Part shown: in pieces, positions 31,499 to 44,930 of the stretch
Layout: each line of letters starts with the position of its first letter
Position numbering within the stretch: the first letter of the stretch is position 1
Assembly (NCBI GenBank): GCA_951217055.1
Contig: OX578284.1
Coordinates: forward strand, 24,702,187-24,766,186
DNA length: 64,000 nt
DNA from: Gerris lacustris
Taxonomy: Eukaryota > Arthropoda > Insecta > Hemiptera > Gerridae
Direction of reading: 5' to 3'
Program-made: the position numbers and the translations under genes
Notes under the pieces: generated by a model
What the model saw: the letters and a program-made list of their open reading frames with translations, nothing else
What the model was told of the DNA's origin: nothing
Databases searched by the model: none

Positions 31499-31740
31499 TT
31501 TATTATGTAAACTGCAATTGTTTATAATAAGTATATGTTGTATAAAATGCACTTTTCTATATAAAATCTGTTATGTAAACTGCACTTCTCTACAAAATCT
31601 GTTATGTAAACTGCACTTTTCTATAAGATCTATTGTGTAAACTGCACTTTTCTATAATATAATGATGTGTAAATTGCTCTTTTTTATAAGATCTGTTGAG
31701 TAAACTGCACTTTTCTATAAGATCTGTTACATCAAGTGAA
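31499..31740 (+). repeat. About 30-40-bp minisatellite
   Basis: Repeated unit GTAAACTGCACTTTTCTATA followed by AGATCTGTT-type sequence, about six degenerate copies. Confidence 0.85.
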
Positions 31741-31844
31741 ACAAGAAATCTAAATATGACAAGAAGCAACCCAACAAAATTAGTGATTAAAAGGAATATT
31801 TACAGTTTAAATTAATTTAAAAAGTGATGAGAGTTAAAATAGTA

Positions 31845-32390
31845 TGCCAATTAGTGTGGCACATAGCTTCCTCGTGTCCTATGTCGTATAATTTCATGAT
31901 TTTATGCGTTTACATCCTATTATTGTCAAATTAATTTAAATTTCCTCCCGTTTTTTTAAAATTTGTCCAAATTGTTTTGATTCTTTACACTTTACATGAA
32001 TTAAAGCATCAATTTAGATAAATTTAAAGAGCGTAGACCATTGAAATCAATCTCGGGTTTATCTGCGACTTCCTTTTGACAAACCATCCAAATTTCATCA
32101 AAATCAGATAGGTATTTTTGAAGATATATGTGTAAATAAATGTATGTTTGTGTTCATGCGGAAGAAAAAGAAATGGACGCAGAAGGTTGCAACTTTTATA
32201 GGACCAACAATTTGCTAATTATGACCTACCATACAAATTTAATTAAAATCAGACATGTATATTTTTTAAGATAATATTATGTCGGTTCGAAAAAATTGAG
32301 TGACAGACAGACACGGAACTAGAAATTGATCCCTGATAAAATATAATGCGAGGTAGCTACGTGTCACACTACATGGCAGAGCTTTTTTTT
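31845..32390 (+). repeat. Dispersed repeat family B copy
   Basis: It begins with GCCAATTAGTGTGGCACATA and continues through CAAATTTCATCAAAATCAGA, GGACGCAGAAGGTTGC and TGACAGACAGACACGG, ending with the CACACTACATGGCAGAG block. The outer CCACACTAATT-type blocks at both ends are inverted relative to each other. Confidence 0.55.
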
Positions 32391-35264
32391 AAGGAATTTT
32401 AAACAACATTGTATTATTATAAATTTCTCTCTCTTAACTGTATGAACTCGAATTCATGATGCATTTTAGGTTTAAGTAGGAATTGTAAAATCTAAAACCG
32501 TAAGTAAAATTCATTTATATGTTTTATTCTAAATTAAAATTAATTAATAGTTGAAACATCTTCAGTAGTTGTTTTTTATTTCATTGCGTTTTATTTCATA
32601 CGTATTTTTAAATAACCTAAATTTTAGAATTCTTTAATCAAAATCGTAGATACCAAAATTATCTTTTGTTAGAGTTCTTTGTGATAGCGTCCCTTAGTTT
32701 ATAGCTAAAATATGCCTCAAATTTTCATTAAGGGTATGATTTTTCTGAACATGCGTGCCAAATTTAATTGAAATAAGTCCAGTAGTTATGCTGCAGTCGT
32801 CTGCATAGACGACAGAAACATTTTTAAAAATACATTTTTAGACTTAGTGTAAATCTAACTAAGTCTCAAAATCAAATTTTTGTACTATCTCTATGATGAT
32901 CTATGATTTCTCTGCATATTCTATGAATACGAGAAGGTAAAACTTATAAAAAATATATTTATAACAATTTCTTATTGTTAGAAAACACTAAAATTTTTCT
33001 CTACCACAGCAACTAAAATTATTGTAAAACTTTATACTTCCATACCTTTTTCTATGTAAATTAATTTCATTATTTTTTTAACTAGAATGAAATATTATTA
33101 TATTATGTCATTGCTCACAAATATAATACAGTGTTACATACATTTATACATATCAGGGATTAATTAAAAGAATTACAATGTGCCAAATTCTTCGTTAAAT
33201 CTTGTAAGTAAAGATAAAATTATATAAAATATACTATATAAAGAATGCACCAAGTGTTTAAAATAGTAAGCTAATCTTAATAAACTAGTTTGACTGGTCT
33301 GAATATAACAAGTGGGTTTAACAGGTACAATCATCTGTCTTTACTAACAGGTTTTTTAGCTGGACATTTAATTCGCTTATTTATGCTACTCCTTTATTAA
33401 TATTTTATTAATTTCATTTTTATTTGATGAGTGTTGAACGAATGGATAACTTATTAACAGTTGCGTTTTTAAATTGTGTTGTTTTCGTTGAGTTTTAATT
33501 CAGTATTCAGGTTATTTTTATAAATCGGGAATACTGCGGTGGTATACCATAAGATCCTGTAGTATAAATAGTCTGCCAATTAGTGTGGTACATGGCTTTC
33601 TATGACGTATACTCAATTTTATCATGAATAATGGTATAAATTAAGCAACATTTAATAAGGGAAAAAAATAGTCTTATAAAAAATTATTTTATTTAGTACT
33701 TTTAAATATACATTATGTCAAATTTAAGTGTCTAACCCTACCCCCACCTACAACACAATTACAAAAACTTGGTTTAAAAGTAAGTAAGTTATTAGTAAAG
33801 GAAATTGAAATTTGAATAAAATCATGCTGTACAGATCTGTTACTTACATGCATATATTGAATATTTTGCCATTATATGATATTTTTAAGGTGTAAATTTA
33901 TATACAATTTTTCTAATCGAATATAGGATACATCATCCCCCGTTTTTGCATCGGGATTCGGGATGGGTTTTATATTCGGAGTGCATCTTATAAAGTGTAA
34001 CATATTAACAATCTTTTTTTCAACAAACTTCTCTTTCAAGGGTGCCACTGAGACCTTACTTTTTATTTCCAATTCATTGAAAAAATCATTGCCCGTGCCC
34101 GTGCCCTGCTATTTAATCAATTTTCAGGAATTTTAACGTGTTTAATTTCTGATGCGATTTTGGGTAAAAAGGAGGTTACTTTGACATACCTACCATCTCA
34201 ATTTCATCAAATTCAAATGAGTAGTTTTCAAATTATAGAAATTCGCCAAATTTTTGACTTAAAGATCGACAAAAACCAAAATAAATTAATTTAGATAAGT
34301 TATTATATCTATTTGAAGACCGACAAATCAAAACAAACATTTATTTTTATTGGAATATATGTGGTTGCCTTAGCTTAGCAATAACAAATCATTTCGAGGT
34401 GAGTCGTCTCCGTCGGGACACTACTTGATTATATAATCATAGTTGTAAATTGTAATAGTGATAAATGAGGGTTGTTCGAGAGTTATTAGTATTTTGGCTA
34501 TACAATATATTTTATAATTCTTGTTATGACAGTGGAGTCACTTGATAAGGAAAGAAATACGTGCTGGTAATCTTAAAATTCTAGTGCATCCAACTTGTTT
34601 CATGCAAGAATGCTTGTATGGTGTAGAAAGGTCGATAAATTTTACAGAAATAAAATGCTCGAAATAAAATATTTTAAACAAATAATTTATAAAACAAATT
34701 GTAATAAATATAACAAAAGATTTAAATAGTTTGTAGATTGAATTATAAATGAGCAACACCAATTTATATATCATTAAACATTTATTTGTTGTAATTGATA
34801 ACAAAATATAATAAAAAAAAAAAAAATGTATTCATTTGCATAATGTACAGGTTGAACCCCATACTGACATGTTTTATGAAAGCAATAAAAAACCTGTAAC
34901 TTATTAAAAATGTAACCCGGATCTTTCTCTGTCAGGGACATTGTTACAAGTACAGCATTTGTATTATACATTAAAAGAAATGTATATAATTTATAAATGT
35001 ATTCTTGAGTTATAGTACTACCTAATCTGGAAGTAATACTAAGCTAAATAGTGAATAACAGAATAAATAAAATAATTTATATTTTTCCCTTATTGCATTT
35101 ATCTAAATGAAGGTTTATCATAAATTTGTTGATAATTTTCTATATATATTATGTGTAACAGTTTTGTTAAACATTAACATATTAATGCATTAAAATATTA
35201 AATAAACATTATTTATAATTTGATGTGGATTCTTTTTATTGTTGGCTTGTATTTATTTCCTTAA
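32391..35264. other. AT-rich gene-less stretch
   Basis: It contains a repeat fragment at about 32705-32835 (..CTGCATAGACGACAGAAAC) and another family B end at about 33570-33600 (CTGCCAATTAGTGTGGTACA). The short open frames at 33872-34072 and 34538-34971 show no domain or splice context. No gene is supported. Confidence 0.4.
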
Positions 35265-35266
35265 TA

Positions 35267-35782
35267 GTCCTGGAGATAGCGCGCAAAAAAGTGTCTGACT
35301 AATATCAAGCTAGAATTTTGTGTATAAGTAAATCTTTTGGTGCCTTTTAAGAATTAGTGGTCGGCTAAGTTTGTCTGCGGAGACAATGTGATTTTTATGA
35401 TCCTGAGTACGAACTTAGTTAGTTGACCATTAATCAAGTTGATGGTAGTTCGTCACTTAATAGGTTATTTAGTCAAATATTACTCCAAATCAAAGAGGTC
35501 ACCTATTGAGTGACAAGCTACCATCAACTTGATTTTTGGTCTACTAACTAATTTCGTACTCAGGATCATGAAAATCACATTGCCCACCAAAAAGGGCGGG
35601 ACACAGCAGCTCTCCAACGGGTTTTATTTTTTATTTTTTTTCAAATGGCTATTATATGCCCAGCTAGGTCCCGCAGATAAACAGCCGACCACATATTCTT
35701 AAAAGGCACCAAAAGATTTACTTATACACAAAATTCTAGCTTGATGACAGTCAGACACTTTTTTGCTCGCTATCTCCTGGAC
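35267..35782. mobile_element. TIR element with TA target site (MITE)
   Basis: Arms begin GTCCTGGAGATAGCG and end ..CGCTATCTCCTGGAC, bounded by TA on each side (35265-35266 and 35783-35784). The arms continue inward over a long distance (AAAAAAGTGTCTGACT, TAAATCTTTTGGTGCC, ATGATCCTGAGTACGA). A TA target suggests the Tc1/mariner group. No transposase frame. Confidence 0.8.
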
Positions 35783-35859
35783 TAGAATATTCTTGCTTGT
35801 TGATTATTTTTGTTTTTGATTAAACATATTTTTGACAATAACTCTAGATCTTCCAGAGT

Positions 35860-36130
35860 TAAGAGTTCAGACATTTTGTGAATCCCGGCCTCTTGAACTA
35901 ATTACAGGAATGATATCTGTAAGCGCATGATGCTTAAGGGAGTGGCTCATGAGTCCCGACTCAATAAGAATCATGAATCCCACGTTTTGAGCAGAATAAC
36001 AGGGAAGATCCCCAATGGCTCAAAACGTCGAGATTCAGGAGTCTCATTGAGTCGAGACTCATGAGCAACTCCTTTGAGCTTGATGGTCAAGGGAGTTGGT
36101 CGCATGACTACAGTTTCTTGCAACCAGTTG
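35860..36130. repeat. Fold-back repeat
   Basis: Imperfect arms GGCTCATGAGTCCCGACTCA and TGAGTCGAGACTCATGAGC, with CGTTTTGAGC / GCTCAAAACG inside. Parts resemble about 4030-4150. Confidence 0.65.
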
Positions 36131-36919
36131 TAAGTAGACTTAGTTCAGTTAGTACAGTATGTTGTATTTCAATGTAGATTTTAAGACCCTCTTTGAAACT
36201 TATAAAACAATAATAATTTAGTTTTTATTTGTTAAGAGGTGAAATAAGTTCTACAATAATAAATCCATCGCTAGATGTTGCTAAAATGGCGTAAATGAAA
36301 TGCATTCGAGAGTAATGTCCTATGACTGCTGCCAATTCAGTCTTAGGAAAAGTTACAATGAAAGATATAATCTATTCACGTGAACAACAATGTAAGTCTC
36401 TCTTCGCGTGAACCCTTGTAAATTCCTTGATCTTTAAAATATGATATATAGCAGCAGATTATCGGAATGTTTATAAATGTCTTTAACAGTGTTTCACCTT
36501 ATATTTCAATTTATTATTATTTCTATTCTAACTTCAAACAAGATCTATCTTTAGAAATGCTTGAATAAAAAGAAAAACCCCTCTCCAATTAAAGAGTAGG
36601 GGTAATGTTTATATTGTCTAAAAAAACAACTACGGAAAGCGTAATTTATCTCTTTGGCGTAATTGTTGTAATGAAATTCCCTCTTTGATTAAATTATTAC
36701 TAAGATAAATATATGTTATATCTTCTACGCACATACCTTTGTCTAAAGAATTATTAAGATAAAGAGTAATTATCTCTGCTATGTAATTGTTGTTATGAAA
36801 TGGTAATATCTCTTTGATTAAAGTATTTCTAAGATAAATGGTTTTTAATTCTCCTCTGCAATAAAGTTACAATTTCTTTTATGTAATAAAAATATTTTTC
36901 TCCCCTTATTAAATCTTTC

Positions 36920-36975
36920 AAAATTATTTAGATCTTTCTTATTTGTATTCAAATAAGAAAGATCTAAATAATTTT
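36920..36975. repeat. Perfect 26-bp-arm hairpin
   Basis: The arms 36920-36945 and 36950-36975 are exact complements around a 4-base loop (TATT). The core reads TTTAGATCTTTCTTATTTG. The surrounding sequence is a diffuse repeat with AAGATAAA/TTAAATC motifs. Confidence 0.85.
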
Positions 36976-37039
36976 ATATGAATAATTTCTAAATATTTTT
37001 GTATGAATTTAGCACCGTTATAAGAGGAGACGATAAAAA

Positions 37040-37440
37040 TTAATATAGGACCATCTGTGGGCTGCATTATACAAACTATCCAAAAAAATATTAAAAACCA
37101 GATGACTTCGTTAAAAGTTATAGATGTTAATAAAAAAAATACTTTGTGCGCATTTGGAAGAGAAACAAATGGGCACAGAAGGCTAAAACTTATATGGGAC
37201 CAACGATGGGTTAATTATGACAGCATTCTGATTTCATTAAAATCAAACCAGTTGTGTTAATTTATTTAATTAGTACTATTAAAGATAAAGGTATTTAGAG
37301 AGCTAAATTATGACGTACCATCTTAATTTCAAAAAAATAAAACCATAGTAATTTTTAAGATATTATCTTGGTTCACAAAAACTAATTGACAGAAACGAGG
37401 ACAAAAATATTCATTGAAATATTCTGAAAAGAATTTCTGT
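37040..37440 (+). repeat. Dispersed repeat family B fragment
   Basis: It contains AAATGGGCACAGAAGGC, ATATGGGACCAACGATGG and TTCACAAAAACTAATTGACAG blocks corresponding to 32160-32310. The open frame 37057-37260 is part of this repeat and not a gene. Confidence 0.5.
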
Positions 37441-37619
37441 CTTGGAATTTTTAAATTTGGAGACATAACAAAAATGTTCGTTCTTCAGAAAGATTGTCTT
37501 CAGTCTGTTTGTCTGGAGGATCAATCACATTATGCCTCCTATGGGTTCGATACATGAAACCTTCTATATAAAAATCATATGAAAATAAATATGTAATAAA
37601 AAGATATTGTCTGCTGTCC

Positions 37620-38470
37620 ACTGTTTCTGAATAAAACCACGAACAAATCACTAAGTGACATGTCTTCAATGTTTAGATATGAGCTCAAAGGACGTTTTTA
37701 AATTGCTGAACCGACATTTCTTTTTTTTTTACCGACATTTTCTTACATATACAAATACACATTTGAATTTTCAGTAAAATATATATGAAATGCAGAAAGG
37801 ACATTCTAAAGAAACCCTGTGTTCACTTATGTTAAGTACATGTTAATATGAAAGAAAAAACCACGAAAAAACCACTGAGTGACATGTTTAATGATCAGAT
37901 ACGAGTTCAAACGACGTTTTTAAAATGCTAAACAATCATTTTCTTACAATGTACAAATACATATCTGAATGATCAGTAAAATATAAATGCGGAAAGGACA
38001 TTCTAAAGTAACCCTGTGTTATGCACTTATGTTAAGTACATGTTAATATGAAAAAAAAAAACACGAACAAACCACTGAGTGACATGTTTAATGTTCAGAT
38101 CCGAGTTCAAACGACGTTTTTAAAATGCTAAACAGTCATTTCCTTACTTGTAGAAATTCACATCTGAATGATCAGTAAAAGGTATATGCGGAAAAGATAT
38201 TATAAAGTAATCCCTGTATTTTTCACTTATGTTAAGTACATGTTAATATGCAAGAAAAAATGACGAAAAATCCACTGAGTGACATGTTTAATGTTCAGAT
38301 ATGAGTTCAAACGACGTTTAAACAGTCATTTCCTTACTTGTAGAAATTCACATCTGAATGATCAGTGAAATGTATATGCGGAAAAGACCCTGTGTCATGC
38401 AACTCTGCGTCATGCACTTATGTAACCCTGTGTCATGCACTTATGTTAAGTACATGTTAATTTGAAATTC
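37620..38470 (+). repeat. About 200-bp satellite, three to four copies
   Basis: The landmark CACTTATGTTAAGTACATG starts at 37824, 38024 and 38224, exactly 200 bases apart, and again at about 38439. Each unit also contains CCACTGAGTGACATGTTTAA and GAGTTCAAACGACGTTT. The leftmost copy is degenerate. Confidence 0.93.
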
Positions 38471-39832
38471 CGTTAATATAAAGTGTCTGATATCTGTTTA
38501 AACTAATTTTACTCTAACTCCATTTAAAATAATTAATTCTGGCGTCATTTAGTATTATGCCTGTAGGTTCAAAAGAAATATACTAATTAGGTTACACGTG
38601 TCTGTACAATTATTATTTCTAAAGTATTGTCAGATTGGGAAAAATCCTTGAATTAATTTTTAAGTCAATTTTACTTGTATAAACAAACCAGCATTTTTTG
38701 GTAATGAAGTACACTTTCAATAGCAAAATTACTTTTCTGTATTCATTTATCAAGGAAACAAAAAGACCTTATAATTATTATCATGTCTTATACGAAGGTT
38801 CCTCGGCTTACACTTATAACATATATGTAAGTATTTGCAAGGGATATGTGAACTCTGTTATTATAATATTATGTTAAAGAATCGTTTATTTTTTCGAAAA
38901 TATTTGAAATAATTATAGCATTAGGTGGTAGTAACAAACTTTTTTTCTTTTTTTTTGTCATAGAAACCTCGTTACTTATTTATTGTTAATAAAATTATAC
39001 TTAAATGATATTGCCCTTCAAATTAACCTATTTCCCCCATATTTTAATATAAAGTATTATAGTTAAAAGTAAATCAGTATTAATATATACAACCTACTCG
39101 TGTTTGATTTGTGACGGTACGCACCAATCGTACCGGTACCTCTGACGGAAGATTGTTGGTGCCAATGGGAGTTTTATTTTTTACCAATGTTTTTTTTTTT
39201 GCTTATTTTCTACCAAGTGTTAGAAAACTTTTGGACCACAAGGTCGCAGTACCGGAACCTCTTTTCTTGCAAATGAAGCACTCTATACGACCTGCAACAA
39301 AAAAAGATATAGGAATTATTTAGAAAAGTTGGAGCTAAAATTAATCTTAAAGCAACAAAATAACCAAAAATAAATTAACATTAATTTTTTTTTGCATATT
39401 TATCCTAAGTGTTAAACACAATTTTTCGTAGTAATTAAATAGATATGAATAATAGAGACATAACTAGCTGGATTTCCCGTGCTTCGATGGCTATTATAAA
39501 CTACCGCCATGAAACATTAAATGTCATTTTACTTAGCGAGAATATCTAGAGTCGTTTCCTAAATCCCTACCCCTTGATTTCTATACTATAATTTACTCCG
39601 ATTTTTTTAATTTCCTTCTATTTCCTTCTTAGCGATAAAATTTCAGATATCCCGTCTTGACAAGCAATAATATTATTTAAGAAATTATCACACTAAATAC
39701 AATACTTTTATTTTAGCGTTTTAGTTTTAGCGTTGTTTTAGCCGCTTGCGCTAGTTTATTTTATCCAAAATGGTGTTTATATAAAATCGACACCTTCTTA
39801 ATTGAACTATTAATAAGTATGATGGATTCTTT
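38471..39832. other. AT-rich gene-less stretch
   Basis: A small GC-richer part near 39105-39290 has a 70-codon open frame without recognisable features. No gene is supported. Confidence 0.4.
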
Positions 39833-40087
39833 AGGTGTGAAGAGTGCAAATTAATTCATTTAAATAGAGACGTTTTGATTCTTCCTCATAAGGTCATCCT
39901 CAGTCAATTTCTTTATAAGGAGAATTTAATTCTGTTCAGTATTTTTATTCTCTATAAAAAAAAATACTTTCACAAAATGAAAAAATAAATTACTTTCGCT
40001 TATAGTCAACCTCCTTTTAAATAAAGGAATTGACTGAGGATGACCTTAGCGTTTATTCAAATAAATTAATTTGTATTCTTCACACCT
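39833..40087. mobile_element. TIR element (MITE-like)
   Basis: Ends AGGTGTGAAGAGTGCAAATT and ..AATTTGTATTCTTCACACCT, plus long inner arms GGTCATCCTCAGTCAATT and AATTGACTGAGGATGACC. About 255 bp and noncoding. Confidence 0.75.
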
Positions 40088-40343
40088 ATTAATAAAGTTG
40101 TTTATTTATAAAAGGAAGGTAACTCCTAAATTTCAAAGTACTAATGCAATTGGCACCGGAAATATCGTGTTGTTAAATTCTGCATAGAAGTGGCCAGATC
40201 GTAAAAAAAAAATTAGCAAGCACCTAGGCAAGGGGATAAAAGAAATCTACTTAAAACATTTAATGGTCATAATATGATAAGTGGATTCAGAGATATCGTG
40301 GCATTCATATGCCACTCACTCAATAATTAATTACGCCATTTTG

Positions 40344-40348
<5 letters not shown>

Positions 40349-40425
<77 letters not shown>
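40349..40425. repeat. (TA)n microsatellite
   Basis: About 75 bases of TA repeat. Confidence 0.98.
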
Positions 40426-40428
<3 letters not shown>

Positions 40429-41065
40429 TTTATATATAAAACATAATATAGTTATAGCAAAAGTATTTAAAAAAAACATGTATTTTTGCTTGAGTTTAAT
40501 TTTACCGTGCTAATACGTTTTTAACATGTTAAGGAACGGATCAGCCACCAGGGGATAAACATGGTTAAATCGTGTTCATTGGTGGTATTTAAATACTTCA
40601 ATAATGTACGTTAAATTAATCAGAAATAGGTATGATATTATTAAAATCAAGAAAGATTGAAATCCTAGATATTTTATTTCTTTTTATAAATTTATATTCA
40701 ATAAACAGGGGAGGTAATTGGTAACGTGACTGGACAGGTTTAGCTTGACAAGCTAGGGCATATCACACTTGGATTAGTTGTAGAATAATTGTTGTTGACT
40801 ATGACCTAATTTGGTTTGTTAATTCCGTCAATTTACCTGTCATCCACCATATTCTCCACTGCTATTTAGGGATTACGGATATTGCATCCTAGAACATCCT
40901 CGTTATTTTAGCACAATCATTAGCCAGGATGAAGTATAACGTCATGCAAGTATAACATTTTGTATCAGACAATTTATATAATCAATTAGATTAATAGACA
41001 ACATAATAATACATAATGTAAATGAAGCGAGCGTAAGCGAGCTTCTTACATTCAACGAAATATGC

Positions 41066-41068
<3 letters not shown>

Positions 41069-41101
<33 letters not shown>

Positions 41102-41290
41102 AGTAACGTTTACGCGTGTGACGATAACTTGAGTAAAAGTTGACCGATTTAGTTGAAATTTTTTATACATGATCTTCTTACTAATACTCAGGCTAAGTTC
41201 GTTGGACAGCGTGATCCGTCCAAGAGTTCGCGCGCAATGCTCGCGTAAACGTGAGCTTCAAATTTAAAATTGGAATTTCAGGACGGGAAA
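41069..41290 (+). repeat. Dispersed repeat family D, copy 1, with (GTCT)n
   Basis: A GTCT tetranucleotide run (41069-41101) is followed by GTGTGACGATAACTTGAGTA, GTTGGACAGCG and CAATGCTCGCGTAAACGTGA. Close relatives lie at about 54050-54290 (+) and 45290-45470 (-). Noncoding. Confidence 0.7.
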
Positions 41291-41826
41291 AAATTCTATC
41301 ATCACCTACTCGATGAGACGAACATTTTTTTCAAATAACATTTTTCAGTAAAACCAACAACGACTCTGCTATGGTTTAATAAAGATCGCTAAAACTATTA
41401 AAGCGGACCTAAACGTTTAAAATAGAGAAAACAGCCTTTTTACCGATATCTTACGTTCTAACGTAACGATCTTAATACAACTTCATGTACATCGTCTAAA
41501 GTACAATTGAAACAAGTATGTAAAATTTCAAATTGATACATGGAGTAGTATTTGAGTAATGAAGTGATACATTTATAATATTAGTTTACAAGCTATTCCG
41601 GGTGGTTAAGATTATTGTAGTCGTTTTGTGTGTAGGTTTGTTATGAAGTAAAGCTTTGTTCCGAGTACCCCCACTCTACCCCTTACTGCCCTCTTCCACT
41701 TATCTTCAACAATGACATTCATCATGATTAACAAATTTTAATATTCAGTATTTTATTGCAATACGCTCGCTTCAATGATAGAGCCACGCGATGCCTAGTA
41801 TATTTAATAGACTACATAAACAATTA

Positions 41827-42058
41827 GGCACTTCTTTAGATTGTTACTCCCCTAATAAATAAAACAGAGAGGACTAACAATCTAAAGATGGTGCACGGAA
41901 TGTTCTTCTTTAGACTGTAACTCCCTTATAATAGCAGAAGTGTGATATTCCTTTTTCCCAAAGTATATTGGACTAAAATTCCCTTTGTCTTAATAGTTAT
42001 TTAGTCAGTCATTTACATTCTAAAAAATCATAGGGGAGTAATAATCTAAAGAAGTACC
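41827..42058 (-). mobile_element. MITE family A, copy 5, with perfect 8-bp target duplication
   Basis: Ends GGCACTTCTTTAGATTG and ..ATCTAAAGAAGTACC. Flanks are exactly aacaatta on both sides (41819-41826 and 42059-42066). This copy defines the family's 8-bp target site duplication. Confidence 0.93.
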
Positions 42059-42066
42059 AACAATTA

Positions 42067-43329
42067 AAGGGCTACAACCAGTAAGAAGCTGCAATTATTT
42101 AGTTACTTATGCGTATTCTATCGTTTGAAGTGCTTATTTTTTGGTTCCGAGTATGCCGAAGGTGACGAAAGCACTGTGTCAACAACTTTTTTTGTTGTTT
42201 TGTGAAATTTAACAGATATGCGTTTCAGACGATGAAATTTTAGATCATAGTGTTCAGTAGTGTTCACCTTTCAATGTCTGTAGATCACATCCTCTTTGTG
42301 TAAGTGAAGCATCTTGAGGTAACTTATTTAGCGTTAGCTTAAGTGATGAAATGACACTTAGATTAATTTCAAAGATTGTTGTTAAAAGTCATCAGTGTTC
42401 CTCATGAGTGTTTATTTATTTTTCAATTTTTACGAGCCCCTAAACAGCGAGATATCCACAAATAGGGCGCTCGGAAATACAGACATTTTTAACAGGAGGT
42501 AATAGAAGACCATTTTGAAAATATCGACCTTTGAACTATGAAAATGTAACGCTAAATAATGTTGGAACTGTTTCACCGATTCAGTTGAAATTCGCACCAA
42601 TTATAACCTTTCTATAAGATAAATAAGTCCTCCATATTACAACTTAATATCTGCCGCCATTTTGGAATTATTTTGTAAGGAAAAGTTACGAGACACCCTG
42701 CGTCCGATTTATTATTTTATGTTGATGTTGATGAATACAAGGATTTTTATTAATTATTTAGTTTTTTTATGTTAAAGGAAGGGAAACTTTTTTATCTTTA
42801 TATTCTCTAGTTTTTCTTTTTTCTAGATTTCCTTCCAATGGATAAATTAAATTTACGGAATAAGGTAAAAAAAATCAAAATCAGATTGATTTTCCAAGTC
42901 AGTTAATTTTTGCTTTTTTCTTTCACTAAAAAGGAAGAGGCTAAATCTATTTTTTACGTTTTTTTTCAATCTCTCCCTTAGTATTTATTCTTCACTGGAA
43001 TTGAACCCCCTTTTCAATTAAGGAACTCAAGTATTTTATTTTTTTCTGGTTTTGGAATTTTTAAGGGTGAGAGGTAAAGTTCACAGACCTACTTCAGATT
43101 GTGTTTTTTTCCATTTCTTTAATTACTTGCTGTCGATATCGAACAGATATATTTTTTTTTTTAAATAGAAATTGTAATTTAAATAAATAACAAGTAATTA
43201 TAAAAGTACTGAAAATGTGTGAAAATATATTAAACAATAAAAATCAGTTATGTTCTAGAGCATTAAATAAATATTATTCTAGACTACTAGAGTATATAGT
43301 AGAAAATGCATTTTTAAATAAACAAATGG
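42067..43329. other. AT-rich gene-less stretch
   Basis: At about 42530-42720 there is a retroelement-like fragment (CACCGATTCAGTTGAAATTC, GTTACGAGACACCCTG). The rest is T- and A-rich without genes. Confidence 0.4.
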
Positions 43330-43571
43330 GGTCATGGACACCTTCCCGGGGCCCGCTCTTAGACGTCCGTTTTAGAGGCTTTTTCGGGGGCGAGTATCTT
43401 TTTTCCTATTCACTTTAAAAAAAAAAACAAAAAAACAATTTTTTCCCTTTACGCAAGCCCTACAAAAAAAGGTCCTTTGCGTCGGACCGCTGCGGTCGAC
43501 CGTATTCGTGTTATGCGGAAAAAACTGTTTCTTTTCGCCCGAAAAACCGTAACCGGAAGGTGTCCATGACC
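43330..43571. mobile_element. TIR element with GGTCATGGACACCTTC ends
   Basis: Terminal arms GGTCATGGACACCTTCC and GGAAGGTGTCCATGACC bound 242 bp that are GC-rich at the edges. The target duplication is not certain. Noncoding. The open frames on both strands are side effects. Confidence 0.75.
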
Positions 43572-43737
43572 TAAACATATATGCCAAATTTCAAAGTGAT
43601 CGGAGTAGGTGACAGACGGATGGACGGACAGACAGACATAAGCAGGAAAATATAAGGGTCCTTAGTTTTGCCTACGCACACTAAAAAGTTATTTTTTGTG
43701 GAGAGACTCCTTTGTTTTTCTCTACTTCTTACACAAT

Positions 43738-44340
43738 TTTATTATTAGTAGAGTCGGAAGAGCAAAAGCTCATGTAAACTGTGACCTTCCTTTAGATTTA
43801 AAGGTCAAGTGTGCAAATTTTCCTCAATCTTGGAATAAAACTGAATATTTATTATACTACAAGGAACTTTTATTATAATAAAAGGAAACAAACCTACGAA
43901 CTCCTATGAATATTTATTTATAAAAATAAACAAACAGACAATTTCCTTCGTATAGAGTGATAATTAATGAAAAATAATTGTAATTATGAGTCTATTCGGA
44001 AGATTGAAAGCTCAGATAAACAGTGGTCTGTCTCTTGTTTTTAAGGTCAAGTGTGCAAATTTTCCTTAATCTCAGAATGAAACTGTAGATTTGTATAAAA
44101 TAGGAACAAACAAACAGACATTCATCTTTGTAATGATGGATAATTAATTAAACAATTGTAATTATGAGTCTAGTCGGAAGATCGAAAGCTCATGTAAACA
44201 GTGATCTTCCTTTTGTTTTAAAGGTGTATCCTAAATCTTGGAATAAAATTGTAGATTTATATAAAATAGAAACAAACAAACTGACAATCTTCTTTCTATA
44301 TATTGTTGATTTAATTATTATTATTCTGGTAATTTTCAGA
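43738..44340 (+). repeat. Tandem repeat of about 180-240 bp, three copies
   Basis: Copies start near 43740, 43980 and 44160 with GTCGGAAGA followed by AAAGCTCATGTAAAC and TAAAGGT. The small open frames at 43696-43878 and 44164-44346 are repeat-derived. Confidence 0.85.
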
Positions 44341-44488
44341 TACTGAAACAGTTTTAGTCATGTAACAACAGAAAAACTGATTAGGTTTAAGTGAGAATCT
44401 GTTAAGATCTGTGTAGATTATAATGACGAACTGATCAGAACTGAACAAAATTAATTCTAATGCTTACTAAAATTAGAAGTATATAAAA

Positions 44489-44930
44489 ATACGTGTGGTG
44501 TCGCGGGACACCCGGTAGGAACGAAGTTCCTTAATTTTTCATTAAATATAAATTAAATAATCACACTGCTAAGTAGGTGTACTATACATTGCTAACTACT
44601 AATACATTGGAACTAACTACAATGAAATTGGATCACAGGTGCATCTCAGCATTTGTGACAACAGTATATTATTATACTCGGAGTTTTCGAAAATTTCACA
44701 GTTAATATTTTTAAGATGGCGGCCAATATGGTGGCCTACTAAAAAAAATAAAAAATTGTTTAATCACCATGACATGTAATGTAAAGAATATATAATTATT
44801 ATATAAAAAAAATACGTGTGGTGTCGCGGGACACCCGGTAGGAACGAAGTTCCTTACATTTGTCATTAAATATAAATTATAAAATCACACTGCTAAGTAC
44901 GTATACATTGCTAACTACTTATACATGGCG
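44489..44930 (+). repeat. Direct repeat with CGTGTGGTGTCGCGGGACAC
   Basis: A block starting AATACGTGTGGTGTCGCG and ending near AAATCACACTGCTAAGTA occurs at about 44489-44580 and 44810-44900. A short inverted trace (AAGGAACTTCGTTCC) lies at about 45547. It may be the ends of one element. Confidence 0.8.

Noticed and set aside
39111..39323. 70-codon open frame on the + strand with a hydrophobic stretch
   Set aside because: No homology recognised, no splice or promoter context. The length is within chance for this composition.
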